A DNA stretch of 64,000 nucleotides, from NCBI GenBank assembly GCA_018433775.1, contig JAHDQN010000056.1, forward strand, positions 1 to 64,000, read 5' to 3'. The notes below the pieces were generated by a model, which was given only the letters and a program-made list of their open reading frames with translations, did no database searches and had not been told where the DNA came from. The position numbers and the translations under genes are program-made. This document shows positions 43,643-51,920 of this stretch, piece after piece (the first letter of the stretch is position 1; the number at the start of each line of letters is the position of its first letter). The stretch is from Deltaproteobacteria bacterium. GTDB taxonomy: Bacteria > Desulfobacterota > Desulfomonilia > UBA1062.

Positions 43643-43837
43643 TTATAGATAAGGCAGCATCCGCCTGACGCCGCACATGTTGGCGGAATCCACCAGGGTC
43701 GCCTTTCTCAGGTTCCGTTTACGCTTGGGGCTCTTCGATGAGAGCAGGTGACTCGCGTATGCCTTGTTCCTCTTCACCTTTCCCTTGCCGGTGAGCGAAA
43801 ATCTTTTCGCCGCACTCCTGTTTGTCTTGATCTTCAT
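43643..43837 (-). CDS. rpmI: 50S ribosomal protein L35
   Basis: 64 residues with the usual MKIKTNRSAAKRFSLTGKGK start and the LRKATLVDSANMCGVRRMLP end. Small basic protein of the large subunit. It lies between infC (12 nt upstream) and rplT, the conserved order. Confidence 0.95.
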   Translation of the reverse strand: MKIKTNRSAAKRFSLTGKGKVKRNKAYASHLLSSKSPKRKRNLRKATLVDSANMCGVRRMLPYL

Positions 43838-43849
43838 CTTGTTTGCTCC

Positions 43850-44392
43850 TCATGTTTTCGGGGCGAGCATCATGACCATGGTGCGGCCCTCGGTCTTGGG
43901 TCCGCTCTCGACGACGGCGAGATCCTCAAGCTCCGAGCAGACGCGCTTAAGTATCTGCATCCCCTTGTCCATATGGATGATTTCCCGTCCCCGGAATCGT
44001 ATCACAACCTTTACCTTGTTCTTCGCCTGCAGGAACCGTTCAATGTGCTTGAGCTTGAACTGGTAGTCATGCTCATCGGTCTTGGGCCGGAACTTGATCT
44101 CCTTGATGACGATGACCGTCTGCTTTTTCCTCGCGGCATGCTCGCGCTTCGATTTTTCGTACTTGTACTTGCCGTACTCCATGATACGGCAGACAGGAGG
44201 GTTGGCACTGGGTGCAACCTCAACGAGATCCATGCCATAATCCCGGGCACGCTCGATAGCCACAGGCACGGTCATGATCCCCAGCTGCTCTCCTTCAGGA
44301 GATATGACCCGGACGCTTTCCGAGGTGATCTGGTCATTGACCCTGATCGTGTCCTTGCCTCTTCCGGTTTTTTTAAAAAAGTCCTTAGCTAT
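43850..44392 (-). CDS. infC: Translation initiation factor IF-3, probably starting at ATA
   Basis: Binds the 30S subunit and discriminates against wrong initiator pairs and start codons. 180 residues, normal length. N-terminal domain RVNDQITSESVRVISPEGEQLGIM, then PVCRIMEYGKYKYE, and C-terminal EIKFRPKTDEHDYQFKLKH. Near the expected start there is no in-frame ATG, GTG or TTG; an ideal AAGGAGG stands 5 nt before an ATA codon (44392-44390), in frame with IAKDFFKKTGRGKD. Rare start codons (AUU, AUC, AUA) are known for infC and allow IF-3 to limit its own synthesis. An upstream ATT in frame is less well placed. 65 nt after thrS. Confidence 0.95.
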   Translation of the reverse strand: MAKDFFKKTGRGKDTIRVNDQITSESVRVISPEGEQLGIMTVPVAIERARDYGMDLVEVAPSANPPVCRIMEYGKYKYEKSKREHAARKKQTVIVIKEIKFRPKTDEHDYQFKLKHIERFLQAKNKVKVVIRFRGREIIHMDKGMQILKRVCSELEDLAVVESGPKTEGRTMVMMLAPKT

Positions 44393-44457
44393 AACACCCT
44401 CCTTGGGAAAAATTACGCGCTTATGTAACCCAGAGATATGCTTATTGTCAACATGCT

Positions 44458-46344
44458 TTAAACCACAGGCTGTGCCTCGCGGACGATTTTGACGAACTCG
44501 TCCACGGTCATGGTCTGCTGGTCGCCGCTGCGCTCGCGCACGGTGATGGTGCCCTCTTCCTTCTCCCGGTCGCCCGTGATGACCATGTACGGCACCTTCT
44601 GCTGCCTGGCCTCGCGGATCTTGTAGCCGATCTTCTCGTTTCGCGCGTCCAGCTCGATCCGGACATCGCTCTTCCGGAGCCGGTCGGCCACATCGGCGGC
44701 ATAGCCGGCCTGGGCGTCCGTGATGTTCATCACAACGGCCTGAACGGGCGAGATCCATACCGGGAACGCACCGGCGAAGTGCTCGATGAGCACGCCGATG
44801 AACCGCTCGATGGAGCCCAGGATGACCCGGTGGAGCATCACCGGCCGGTGCCGCTCGCCGTCGGAGCCGACGTAGTGTATGTCGAAGCGCTCGGGCAGGT
44901 TGAAGTCGCACTGGATGGTGGCGCACTGCCAGGATCTGCCGATGGCGTCCTTGATCTTCACGTCGATTTTGGGGCCGTAGAACGCGCCGTCGCCCTCGTT
45001 GATGTCGTAGGGCAGCCCCTTCTTGTCGAGCGCGTCCTTCAGGGCCTGGGTGGCCATGTTCCACATCTCTTCGGAGCCCATTGACTGCTCGGGCCGGGTG
45101 CTGATCTCCATGTCGTAGGAGAACCCGAACACGGCCATGACTTCCGCGACCATGTCGATGATGGCGGTGATCTCCTCGATGAGCTGGTCCGGCCTGCAGA
45201 AGATGTGGGCGTCGTCCTGGGTGAACTGCCGGGTCCTGAGCAGGCCGTGGATCACGCCGGACTTCTCGTTCCGGGTGACGCTGCCCAGCTCGAAGTACCG
45301 CAAGGGCAGATCGCGGTAGCTGCGGACCTTTGACTTGTAGATCATGATATGCGAGAGGCAGTTCATGGGCTTGATGCCATAGAGCTGACTGTCGAGCTCG
45401 GTGAAATACATGTTCTCTTTATAGTTGTCCATGTGTCCGGAGATCTCCCAGAGCCTGCCCCTGAGGATGTTCGGGCCGTAGACGATGTCGTAGCCCCTCC
45501 GGAAATGGAGCCTTTTCTCGAACTCTTCGATGAGGCTCCTGAGCCTGCCGCCCTTGGGCATGTAGATCACGAGCCCGGGGCCTGCGTCGTCGGAGAACAT
45601 GAACAGGTCGAGCTCCCTGCCGAGCTTACGGTGGTCGCGCTTTTTGGCCTCTTCCAGAAAGTTCAGGTAGCTCTTGAGATCCTTGGGCGAACCGAAGGCC
45701 GTACCGTAGATGCGCTGGAGCATCCGGTTCTTCTCGTCTCCCCGCCAGTAGGCGCCCGCGATGGACAGGAGCTTGAACGCCTTGATGTACCCGGTCGAGG
45801 GAACGTGCGGCCCCCGGCACAGGTCGACGAACGAGCCCTGCTCGTAGAGGGAGACATCGCAGACCTCGTCATCCATGTCCTGGATGATCTCTACCTTGTA
45901 CGGCTCGCCCTTTTCCCGGAAAAAGGCCGCGGCCTCCTGTCTGTCCATATCCTTACGTATAAAGGGAAGATCGGCCTTCACCAGCTCTTCCATCTTTTTC
46001 TCGATCTTTTCGAGATCCTCCGGGGTGAAGCTCTGGCCCCGGTCGAAATCGTAGTAGAAACCGTCCTCGGTGGCAGGCCCGATAGTGGGCTTTGCGTCGG
46101 GAAAGAGCTGCTTGACCGCCTCTGCCATGACGTGCGCGGCCGAGTGGCGGATGATGTGCACGCCCTCGTCGGAGTCCGCGGGCACGGTGGCAATGTCCTG
46201 GCCATCGGCCAGAGGGGTGCTCAGGTCGACCAGCCGGCCGTCGATGCGCGCGGCCACGGCGCGCTTGTCGCGAACCACGTCCCTGATGATGGATCCATCC
46301 GTGGAAATGCTCTTACCGTCCACGGTCACGGTACGCTGAGACAT
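44458..46344 (-). CDS. thrS: Threonine--tRNA ligase
   Basis: 628 residues. Domains: an N-terminal TGS domain (1-60), the editing domain with the zinc-like [20 protein letters not shown] block (about 67-90), the class II core with motif 2 ([20 protein letters not shown], then [14 protein letters not shown]) and motif 3 ([13 protein letters not shown]), and the anticodon domain at the C-terminus ([20 protein letters not shown]). The ATG at 46344 has GGAGAA 3 nt upstream. First gene of the translation operon. The sequence immediately upstream contains an inverted repeat and T-run, and a possible tRNA remnant (see those entries). Confidence 0.97.
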   Translation of the reverse strand: MSQRTVTVDGKSISTDGSIIRDVVRDKRAVAARIDGRLVDLSTPLADGQDIATVPADSDEGVHIIRHSAAHVMAEAVKQLFPDAKPTIGPATEDGFYYDFDRGQSFTPEDLEKIEKKMEELVKADLPFIRKDMDRQEAAAFFREKGEPYKVEIIQDMDDEVCDVSLYEQGSFVDLCRGPHVPSTGYIKAFKLLSIAGAYWRGDEKNRMLQRIYGTAFGSPKDLKSYLNFLEEAKKRDHRKLGRELDLFMFSDDAGPGLVIYMPKGGRLRSLIEEFEKRLHFRRGYDIVYGPNILRGRLWEISGHMDNYKENMYFTELDSQLYGIKPMNCLSHIMIYKSKVRSYRDLPLRYFELGSVTRNEKSGVIHGLLRTRQFTQDDAHIFCRPDQLIEEITAIIDMVAEVMAVFGFSYDMEISTRPEQSMGSEEMWNMATQALKDALDKKGLPYDINEGDGAFYGPKIDVKIKDAIGRSWQCATIQCDFNLPERFDIHYVGSDGERHRPVMLHRVILGSIERFIGVLIEHFAGAFPVWISPVQAVVMNITDAQAGYAADVADRLRKSDVRIELDARNEKIGYKIREARQQKVPYMVITGDREKEEGTITVRERSGDQQTMTVDEFVKIVREAQPVV

Positions 46345-46354
46345 ATGTTCTCCA

Positions 46355-46413
46355 TAAAAAATAGTAGGCACGATAGGGATGCGAACGTTGTGTCGCGTGC
46401 CTTCAACGTGCCT
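46355..46413 (-). promoter_or_regulatory. Hairpin and T-run in the thrS leader
   Basis: In mRNA direction two copies of AGGCACG (46413-46407 and 46402-46396) precede CGTGCCT (46372-46366), which can pair with either, then ACTA and six T residues (46360-46355) and the ribosome site. The shape resembles an attenuator with alternative 5' arms. The same bases are also explained as a degenerate tRNA-Val remnant, so a regulatory role is only a possibility. Confidence 0.3.
46364..46386 (-). repeat. Degenerate direct repeat of the tRNA-Val 3' end (att-like)
   Basis: GTAGGCACG (46364-46372), AGGGAT (46375-46380) and GAAC (46383-46386) match, in order and orientation, GTAGGCACG (49922-49930), AGGGAT (49932-49937) and GAAC (49940-49943) of the tRNA-Val gene, with a one-base shift between the first two blocks. 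These are the acceptor and T-arm 3' portions. The two copies bracket the toxin-like gene. Confidence 0.5.
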
Positions 46414-46730
46414 GATTTACGATACTTTTTGCTTGAGCTGTGCTCGAAACAGCTGCAGGCTGCTTATCGGTACCTTCTCAGTAATCCGGAATTAGCACGA
46501 TTGAAAAATGAAAGCAACAAAGTTGTAAAAAATAATGATTATAGAGTGTTGTTGGCTTCCACCCGAAACAATTCTCCCAAAAACCATTGCCTGCTTCTCA
46601 AAGGCGGCAGCCCCTCCAACATCTGGATATTGCCTTTATATTTGTTTCCATCCTTGGCAGCCTATCTTGGCAGCTCCAATCGAAAATCCCCGGCCCTGAT
46701 GACGTTGAATGTGTCGCAAACATTTTCTAG

Positions 46731-46759
46731 TTGACAAGACTATGGTTTTATTATATATT
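46731..46759 (+). promoter_or_regulatory. Consensus sigma-70 promoter of the toxin-like gene
   Basis: TTGACA (46731-46736), a 17-nt spacer and TATATT (46754-46759). Transcription should begin near 46766, with a 40-nt leader containing GAGGAGG 7 nt before the ATG. The strongest promoter match in this half of the window. Confidence 0.75.
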
Positions 46760-46805
46760 TATTGATTGATTCTAATGAGTATTGATCTGCCTTGAGGAGG
46801 CAACC

Positions 46806-49640
46806 ATGAAGAAGACTGCATATGCTTTGATTTTTTCGGTATTTTTTCTCGTGTCCTGCTCAGATTCTCATAACAGCAGCAGTACTGCCCTGTACAGTGA
46901 ACAGGGCTATGCCACGTTGGGTGAGCTCGTGACGTTTATTGAGGAATCAACGGCCCCTGACAGCGACAACGACGGCATTCCCGATGACGTTGAAACCGAC
47001 ATATTGGGTACCGACCCCAATCATCCGGACAGCGACAGGGACGGCCTGTCAGATTATCAGGAGATTTTTGCATCCGTGTTGTTCGATCCTGGCAGCTTCA
47101 TACCGGATAAGGACCGTGACGGTGTGATCGCAGCTCTTGATCAGGATGACGACGGCGACGGCATCCATGACGGCGAAGGCTATGATAACGATTCCGACGG
47201 CATTCCCAATTACCTCGAGATATATGGCTATGTGTATGACTGGATGTCAGGCAAGTGCCTGCCCTGGGACACCTTCAGCCTTGACCGGCCTTACTATAAG
47301 ACAGACCCCAACCAGCGCTCATCCGATCAGGATCCGTTCGACGATCTGCTGGAGGTAAGCGGCCTGAATATGGACGTATCGGTCCAAACACCGGGTGATT
47401 ACCCTATGGTGCCGGCAACTCCCGATATTCTCATTCGATTGCTCGGGTGCAGCGTGACCTTGAACCAGGACATCGAGTATTCCCAGGGTGAGTCGATCGA
47501 AAAGGGGACCTCCTGGACCACCACCAATGAAATCAGCAGCTCTGTCTCCCATGAATGGCATGTCGATGCCGGTGTCGAGCTCATGGTGGGTGCAGAATAC
47601 AAATTCGGCGGCGCCGACGGAGGCTGGACAGCCAAGGGAGAGATCAAAACCAGTGTATCGGGTGGTTACAGCCAAAATGCCTCGCATTCCACGACGTATT
47701 CACAGGCTTCCGAAAGCCATGAAGCTTCAACCGAAGAGTGGTCAAAGGCCGTCACGACCAATCCGACGAATGCCGCCAATATAAAACTCTTTCTCAAGGC
47801 CTATAATTACGGCACGGCCATCGCCAGCAATATCAGGCCGACGCTGACCCTTCAGATCGGAGGGCGGTCTGTTGCGACCCTGACCCCTTCCACAATGATC
47901 AGGATACTCGAACCCGGATCCACCTATCCTCAGGAAAGCGGCGTGTACTGGGTGGTGGACAAAGATGATTCGGGCGATCCGATCGTTCTGACCCTGCAGG
48001 ACCTGCAAAACTTCGAATGCGGCCTGCCGGTCAGCATCACCCTGACCCAGATCGAGGCGGACGTCATGAAAATGGATCCTGATTCCGGTGACTACGTCAA
48101 CGTTGGTGACTGGAGCAACTATATGGCCCGCTGCAGGTCGGTCTGCGCCGATCTGTTCATGGAAACGGGCGACGGCAATCTCGTGCACCGCATGATTTAT
48201 GCCGATGACAGTGTATCGGCCCCGCATACCACCCTGTGGGACGCATTCCACTGGGGCGTCAACAATATGCAGGACCTTTACCGCGATGCAATCATCTTTG
48301 ATTATTATGATGCCGTAAACGGACAAACCAGGACCGCCGACATCAGCGACTGGAATTTCCGTATCGATGCCAACACGCTCGCACTGAACAATATCCATAA
48401 TCTCGCGGACCTGGATAGTGATTTCAACATCGGCAACCTGCGTCTCAATGCAGACAGTGTAATCTATGCCAAGGCCCCCCGCGACCCGGCCATCCACGGT
48501 GACGGACCCACCATCTACTATGCCTATCATGATCGGGAGTTGAAGCAGGTGGTGGCCTGCGTGAGCGACTATGACGGCATCGAGTCGGTGGAGTGTGGAA
48601 TCGAAGACAGCGATTATTCCATGACGCGCCTGTACGATGGCTCCATGATATTCGAGTATTCCTATGAAGGCGAACCGGTAACCGGGGAGATATTCGTAAG
48701 AGCGACAAACAAGGTGGAGGGCGTTACTACCCAGAAGGCCCAAGAGAGACATCTGCTGGTCCTGCCCCCCGAGGCTCCTGAAATAACGCTGGCCACGGCA
48801 AACATAAACAACAGGCTGATCAGCATCGACGTAGCCTCCGGTGCTTTTGGTCTTGAATGGGTCCGGGCATACTACCCTGACGGCACATACGACGAGATGC
48901 CTCTTCTGGAGGCCGACGACAGCACCGTTGAAGACCGCAGATGGTCTTCCGTGATACTGATGCCCGACCAGATCACCCTCGACAATTACGACAAGGTCGA
49001 GATAGTCGCGATGAGCGAATCCGGGTTATCGGCGACCTTGAGCGCGACACCGGTCTCGCCCCAGGCTTGCGGCCATGAGATAGATGGAAGCTTTCTTTAT
49101 CTTTACACCGCCGACGATATTTTCTACCTCTCCACGTCTTTGGATGTGCTGGATCTGGATGATGCCGATCGCTGTTTCCGCGATCGTCAGACTTTTGATG
49201 ATCCCATGGTTATACCCTTTTTTGAGTCGTTGTTTACCACATGGCTGGGTGAATGCCATGCCAGATACCTTCTCTCCCCTACTTCAATGAATGAATGCAT
49301 GATCTATTTCGATTTCAGCTCGATAGAGATAGATTTTGACAATATTGGAGACGACACGGTTGATGCAAGGATCAGGTTCCATGAGGACTGCAGGTATGCC
49401 ATCCTGAAAGGGGCGAGTTCGGACTACGCCGGCATTTCGAGACATTACATCGAAAATAATGCCCTTTTATATGGCTATGATGAACCGATCGAAAAGGGTG
49501 ATGTCATAATCGTAAAAACGATGTGGGGCAGATGCTCGAAGATCCTTATCACACAAAAAGAGGTTGTCGAGACGCCATATTCCGTCAGCATCCTGATCAG
49601 GTATGATTTCGTGACATTCAAAAACGACAGTGACTTCTGA
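46806..49640 (+). CDS. Lipoprotein with protective-antigen/binary-toxin-B-like pore-forming core
   Basis: 944 residues. A lipobox (FLVSC, Cys18) ends the signal peptide. Residues 51-140 hold calcium-binding DxDxDG repeats (PDSDNDGIPDD, PDSDRDGLSDY, PDKDRDG, DDDGDGIHD, NDSDGIPNYLEIYGY). From about 126 to 555 it follows anthrax protective antigen domains 1', 2 and 3: DGIPNYLEIYGY for DGIPDSLEVEGY; DPFDDLLEVSG for DPYSDFEKVTG; YPMVPATPDI for YPIVHVDMEN; an alternating Ser-rich membrane-insertion hairpin at about 238-310; WSKAVTTNPTNAANIKL; YNYGTAIASNIRPTLTL; DLFMETGDGNLVHR with Phe451 where the phi-clamp Phe427 lies; NIGNLRLNADSVIYAK for the end of domain 3. PA14, the furin site and domain 4 are absent; residues 560-944 are unrelated, with a beta-rich stretch and six or more cysteines near the end. 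ATG behind GAGGAGG. Homology is by eye from memory of the PA sequence; function in this organism is unknown. Confidence 0.82.
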   Translation: MKKTAYALIFSVFFLVSCSDSHNSSSTALYSEQGYATLGELVTFIEESTAPDSDNDGIPDDVETDILGTDPNHPDSDRDGLSDYQEIFASVLFDPGSFIPDKDRDGVIAALDQDDDGDGIHDGEGYDNDSDGIPNYLEIYGYVYDWMSGKCLPWDTFSLDRPYYKTDPNQRSSDQDPFDDLLEVSGLNMDVSVQTPGDYPMVPATPDILIRLLGCSVTLNQDIEYSQGESIEKGTSWTTTNEISSSVSHEWHVDAGVELMVGAEYKFGGADGGWTAKGEIKTSVSGGYSQNASHSTTYSQASESHEASTEEWSKAVTTNPTNAANIKLFLKAYNYGTAIASNIRPTLTLQIGGRSVATLTPSTMIRILEPGSTYPQESGVYWVVDKDDSGDPIVLTLQDLQNFECGLPVSITLTQIEADVMKMDPDSGDYVNVGDWSNYMARCRSVCADLFMETGDGNLVHRMIYADDSVSAPHTTLWDAFHWGVNNMQDLYRDAIIFDYYDAVNGQTRTADISDWNFRIDANTLALNNIHNLADLDSDFNIGNLRLNADSVIYAKAPRDPAIHGDGPTIYYAYHDRELKQVVACVSDYDGIESVECGIEDSDYSMTRLYDGSMIFEYSYEGEPVTGEIFVRATNKVEGVTTQKAQERHLLVLPPEAPEITLATANINNRLISIDVASGAFGLEWVRAYYPDGTYDEMPLLEADDSTVEDRRWSSVILMPDQITLDNYDKVEIVAMSESGLSATLSATPVSPQACGHEIDGSFLYLYTADDIFYLSTSLDVLDLDDADRCFRDRQTFDDPMVIPFFESLFTTWLGECHARYLLSPTSMNECMIYFDFSSIEIDFDNIGDDTVDARIRFHEDCRYAILKGASSDYAGISRHYIENNALLYGYDEPIEKGDVIIVKTMWGRCSKILITQKEVVETPYSVSILIRYDFVTFKNDSDF

Positions 49641-49919
49641 CAACAAATCCTGATCGCGGAAGGACCAGTTTGTAGAGCGAATGACCGGCGCGATCGGTGC
49701 TGAGCCACGCCTGCAGCCGCAAGGGCGAATGCGAACTGCCTTGTCATGGAAACACCGGTAGATTCCCAAGCGAAGAGGCATCTCCCCGTTCCGCCAGAGA
49801 ACCCGGTATGACGGCGAGGGACAGGGGAATCGACCGGGAGATCGCAGGGGATGAATCGGTCAGCGGCTTGCGGTACAGCGATGAGGTACAACTGAGAGCA
49901 TGGAACCATACTAATGAAA

Positions 49920-49994
49920 TGGTAGGCACGCAGGGATTTGAACCCTGGACCCCCACCGCGTCAAGGTGGTGCTCTCCCCCTGAGCTACGTGCCT
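49920..49994 (-). tRNA. tRNA-Val (GAC)
   Basis: Reads AGGCACGTAGCTCAGGGGGA from 49994. The acceptor AGGCACG pairs with CGTGCCT, the anticodon stem CCACC/GGTGG encloses loop TTGACGC with anticodon GAC, and the T arm is CAGGGTTCAAATCCCTG. Discriminator A and CCA are encoded. Its 3' end faces the toxin-like gene. Confidence 0.97.
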
Positions 49995-50006
49995 GTATGT
50001 GCCCTT

Positions 50007-50036
50007 TCGATAGCCTGTATCTTTGCCATTTGTCAA
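50007..50036 (-). promoter_or_regulatory. Promoter of tRNA-Val
   Basis: Minus-strand TTGACA (50036-50031) and TATCGA (50012-50007) with an 18-nt spacer, 13 nt upstream of the mature tRNA. The -10 box is imperfect, but the position is right. Confidence 0.5.
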
Positions 50037-50177
50037 CCGGATTTTATGGGCCTTCCCCTCGTGAAATCCGCATGAGTTCTTAAATAATATTCCATGACTC
50101 AAAAGGTTCCCTCACAGGGTCAGGTGTGATACAAAAAAACCGCGAGAAAATTATCGAGAAAAAGACGAGGAATACCC

Positions 50178-50762
50178 ATGATGAAAATCCCTGCACAAGA
50201 GATCGCCTTTGATTTCGACGGTGTCGTGGCAGACACCTTCCGGCTGTTCGTGGAGATTGCCAGGACGGACTATCATGTTTCGATCGAATATGAGGACATC
50301 ACCGACTATGACTTTCTCAAGGTGATCAAGATGGAGCTGGACGATGCCATAAAGATCATCGACACCATCACCTACCTGCCCCATGAGATCGATCTGCTCC
50401 CCAACCTGGGTGCCATGGAGGTTCTCTCCCGGCTGGCACGGATCTCGCCGGTGCTGCTGGTCACAGCGCGGCCCGTGGCCGAGCCCCTTGAGCGCTGGTT
50501 CAAAAGGCACGCACCTAAGCTGCCTCCCGGGCATATCAGGATCATAGCCACCGGAACGAACACCGCCAAGCTCGAGATCCTTCAGGAAGAAGGTGTGCGC
50601 TACTTCATCGAAGACAGGGTGGACACCTGCCACCTGCTCGCGCCCGAGGGAATCACGCCCATCATTTACGACCAGCCCTGGAACCGGAAGGACCACTCCT
50701 TCCTGACCGTGAAAAGCTGGGACGACATCTCTTCGCTCATCAACTGGAACGGCATGGGGTGA
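50178..50762 (+). CDS. HAD-superfamily phosphatase, 5'-nucleotidase (NT5C)-like
   Basis: 194 residues. The nucleophile motif is AFDFDGVVADT (about 9-19), with the two aspartates needed for catalysis; motif II is LLVTARP, and motif III/IV FIEDRVDTCHLL near 150. The cap is short, as in the 5'(3')-deoxyribonucleotidase-like group. Its substrate is probably a small phosphate ester or nucleotide. AGGAAT upstream of paired ATGs; the first is taken. It stands alone after tRNA-Val. Confidence 0.82.
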   Translation: MMKIPAQEIAFDFDGVVADTFRLFVEIARTDYHVSIEYEDITDYDFLKVIKMELDDAIKIIDTITYLPHEIDLLPNLGAMEVLSRLARISPVLLVTARPVAEPLERWFKRHAPKLPPGHIRIIATGTNTAKLEILQEEGVRYFIEDRVDTCHLLAPEGITPIIYDQPWNRKDHSFLTVKSWDDISSLINWNGMG

Positions 50763-50843
50763 GGCCGGGGCCAGGAGGCTCCGTCGAGCGGGGCGGGGCC
50801 GGCACGCGCCTGTCCGGAACACACGGGAGTACAGAGAAAGGAT

Positions 50844-51036
50844 CTTGATTCCTCCTTCTTAAAATCCGCTTCCCGAGGAAGGGAAAGAAGAACATATTCC
50901 CGTTCGAGCTTTTGGGATTCGACTGGGCCGGAGGGCTAGCCCTGGCCCTGCTCCAAGCCTGAAAGCTTGAAGGGGAATGTGACCCCGCCTTCAAAGTCCT
51001 TCCGGGAAGCTGACATCTAAGAAGGAGGAATCAAAG
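50844..51036. repeat. 193-nt imperfect palindromic element (MITE-like)
   Basis: The left end CTTGATTCCTCCTTCTTA (50844-50861) and right end TAAGAAGGAGGAATC plus AAAG (51018-51036) are complements. Pairing continues inward: GCTTCCC/GGGAAGC, GGAAGG/CCTTCC, ATTCCC/GGGAAT, TTCGAGCTTT/AAAGCTTGAA, to a central palindrome GGGCTAGCCC (50933-50942). There is no open frame of note inside. It fills the gap between the HAD gene and the 3' end of the GntR gene. A related half-copy lies at 32152-32237. Confidence 0.75.
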
Positions 51037-51065
51037 AATGAACCCCGGCTTGAGGCGGGCGGGGG

Positions 51066-51815
51066 TCAGCCCTCTTCCTTGAAGGCCTTCTTGAGCGATT
51101 TCTCGATATAATCGATGTGCTCCACGGTCAGGGCCTTTGCCGCATCCGCATCGCGTTTCTCAATGGCCTCGTAGACCTTCATGAGCTGGTCGACGATCTT
51201 GCTCGAGCTCTGGTCGATCCTGGCGAGCTTCTTGCGGCTGTAGGGGAACGCGCCGGTGAGCACATGGGCTATGGTTTCCCTCAAGTGCACGAAGATGGTG
51301 TTCTTCGTGGAGTCGGCCAGGATGTCGAAGAAGTCGGAGTAGAGCTTGCCCCCCTCCTTGGAGACCAGGACCTTATCCGCCCCGATAACGCTCAGGCGGT
51401 CGATGATCTTCTTGAAGCGCTTCTTCTGCTCCTTGGACACGTTCATGGCGGCGAGGTATGCGGCCTCGGAATCGATGAGCCTCCTGACGGCGAGAAGCTC
51501 CCAGATCTTGTCGTGGTTTACGGAGATCAGGTCTTCGATGGACGTCTTCACGTTGTCGGTGAGCGACCGGACATACTTGCCCTTCCTGTCCCGGGACTCG
51601 ATATACCCCTTGGCCTCGAGCAGCTTCATGGCCTCGCGCAGAGAGATCCGGCTGATGCCGAAGAGCTCGGTCATCTCCTGCTCGGAGGGCAGCTTTTCAC
51701 CGATCTTGAGCTTGCCCTGGGCGATGAGGTCGATGATCTGGTTCATCACCAGGGTGGGGATGTCGGGCGATTTTTCGATCCTGGATAATCCTGTCAGCTT
51801 GGTCTTCTTCACCAT
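51066..51815 (-). CDS. GntR-family transcriptional regulator with FCD-like domain
   Basis: 249 residues. The winged-helix N-terminal domain shows IDLIAQGKLKIGEKLPSEQE, ELFGISRISLREAMKLLEAKG and YIESRDRKGKYV, standard for FadR-type GntR proteins. The C-terminal helical FCD domain (about 85-240) should bind a small acid or acyl-CoA; LAVRRLIDSEAAYLAA begins it. CAGGAGAAC before the ATG at 51815 decides the start against an ATG 39 nt upstream. Targets are unknown; fatty or organic acid genes in the window are candidates only by analogy. Confidence 0.86.
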   Translation of the reverse strand: MVKKTKLTGLSRIEKSPDIPTLVMNQIIDLIAQGKLKIGEKLPSEQEMTELFGISRISLREAMKLLEAKGYIESRDRKGKYVRSLTDNVKTSIEDLISVNHDKIWELLAVRRLIDSEAAYLAAMNVSKEQKKRFKKIIDRLSVIGADKVLVSKEGGKLYSDFFDILADSTKNTIFVHLRETIAHVLTGAFPYSRKKLARIDQSSSKIVDQLMKVYEAIEKRDADAAKALTVEHIDYIEKSLKKAFKEEG

Positions 51816-51920
51816 GTTCTCCTGCTTTGCCTCATTGGCATATGATATAACCATATAGGAATATGCCCGTGAGATAAAGATATACTTATAATGCTTTGAA
51901 ATACAACTGTAAAATCGTCA

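Larger units (their letters stand above)
46345..46805. other. 461-nt AT-rich region between divergent thrS and the toxin-like gene
   Basis: Much richer in A+T than the surrounding genes, particularly 46480-46560 and 46720-46790. It holds the thrS leader with a tRNA-3'-end-like repeat at 46364-46386 and, at the other end, the consensus promoter and ribosome site of the toxin-like gene. A plus-strand frame is open through most of it but has no start, ribosome site or recognisable family. Confidence 0.5.

Noticed and set aside
46414..46734. Open plus-strand frame in the AT-rich region before the toxin-like gene
   Set aside because: It is the tail of a frame antisense to thrS, has no start and shows no integrase or other family motif.
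46806..47230. Reading the 46.8-kb gene as an ordinary thrombospondin-3 adhesin
   Set aside because: The repeats cover only 90 residues; the next 430 follow protective antigen domains in order, which an adhesin would not explain.
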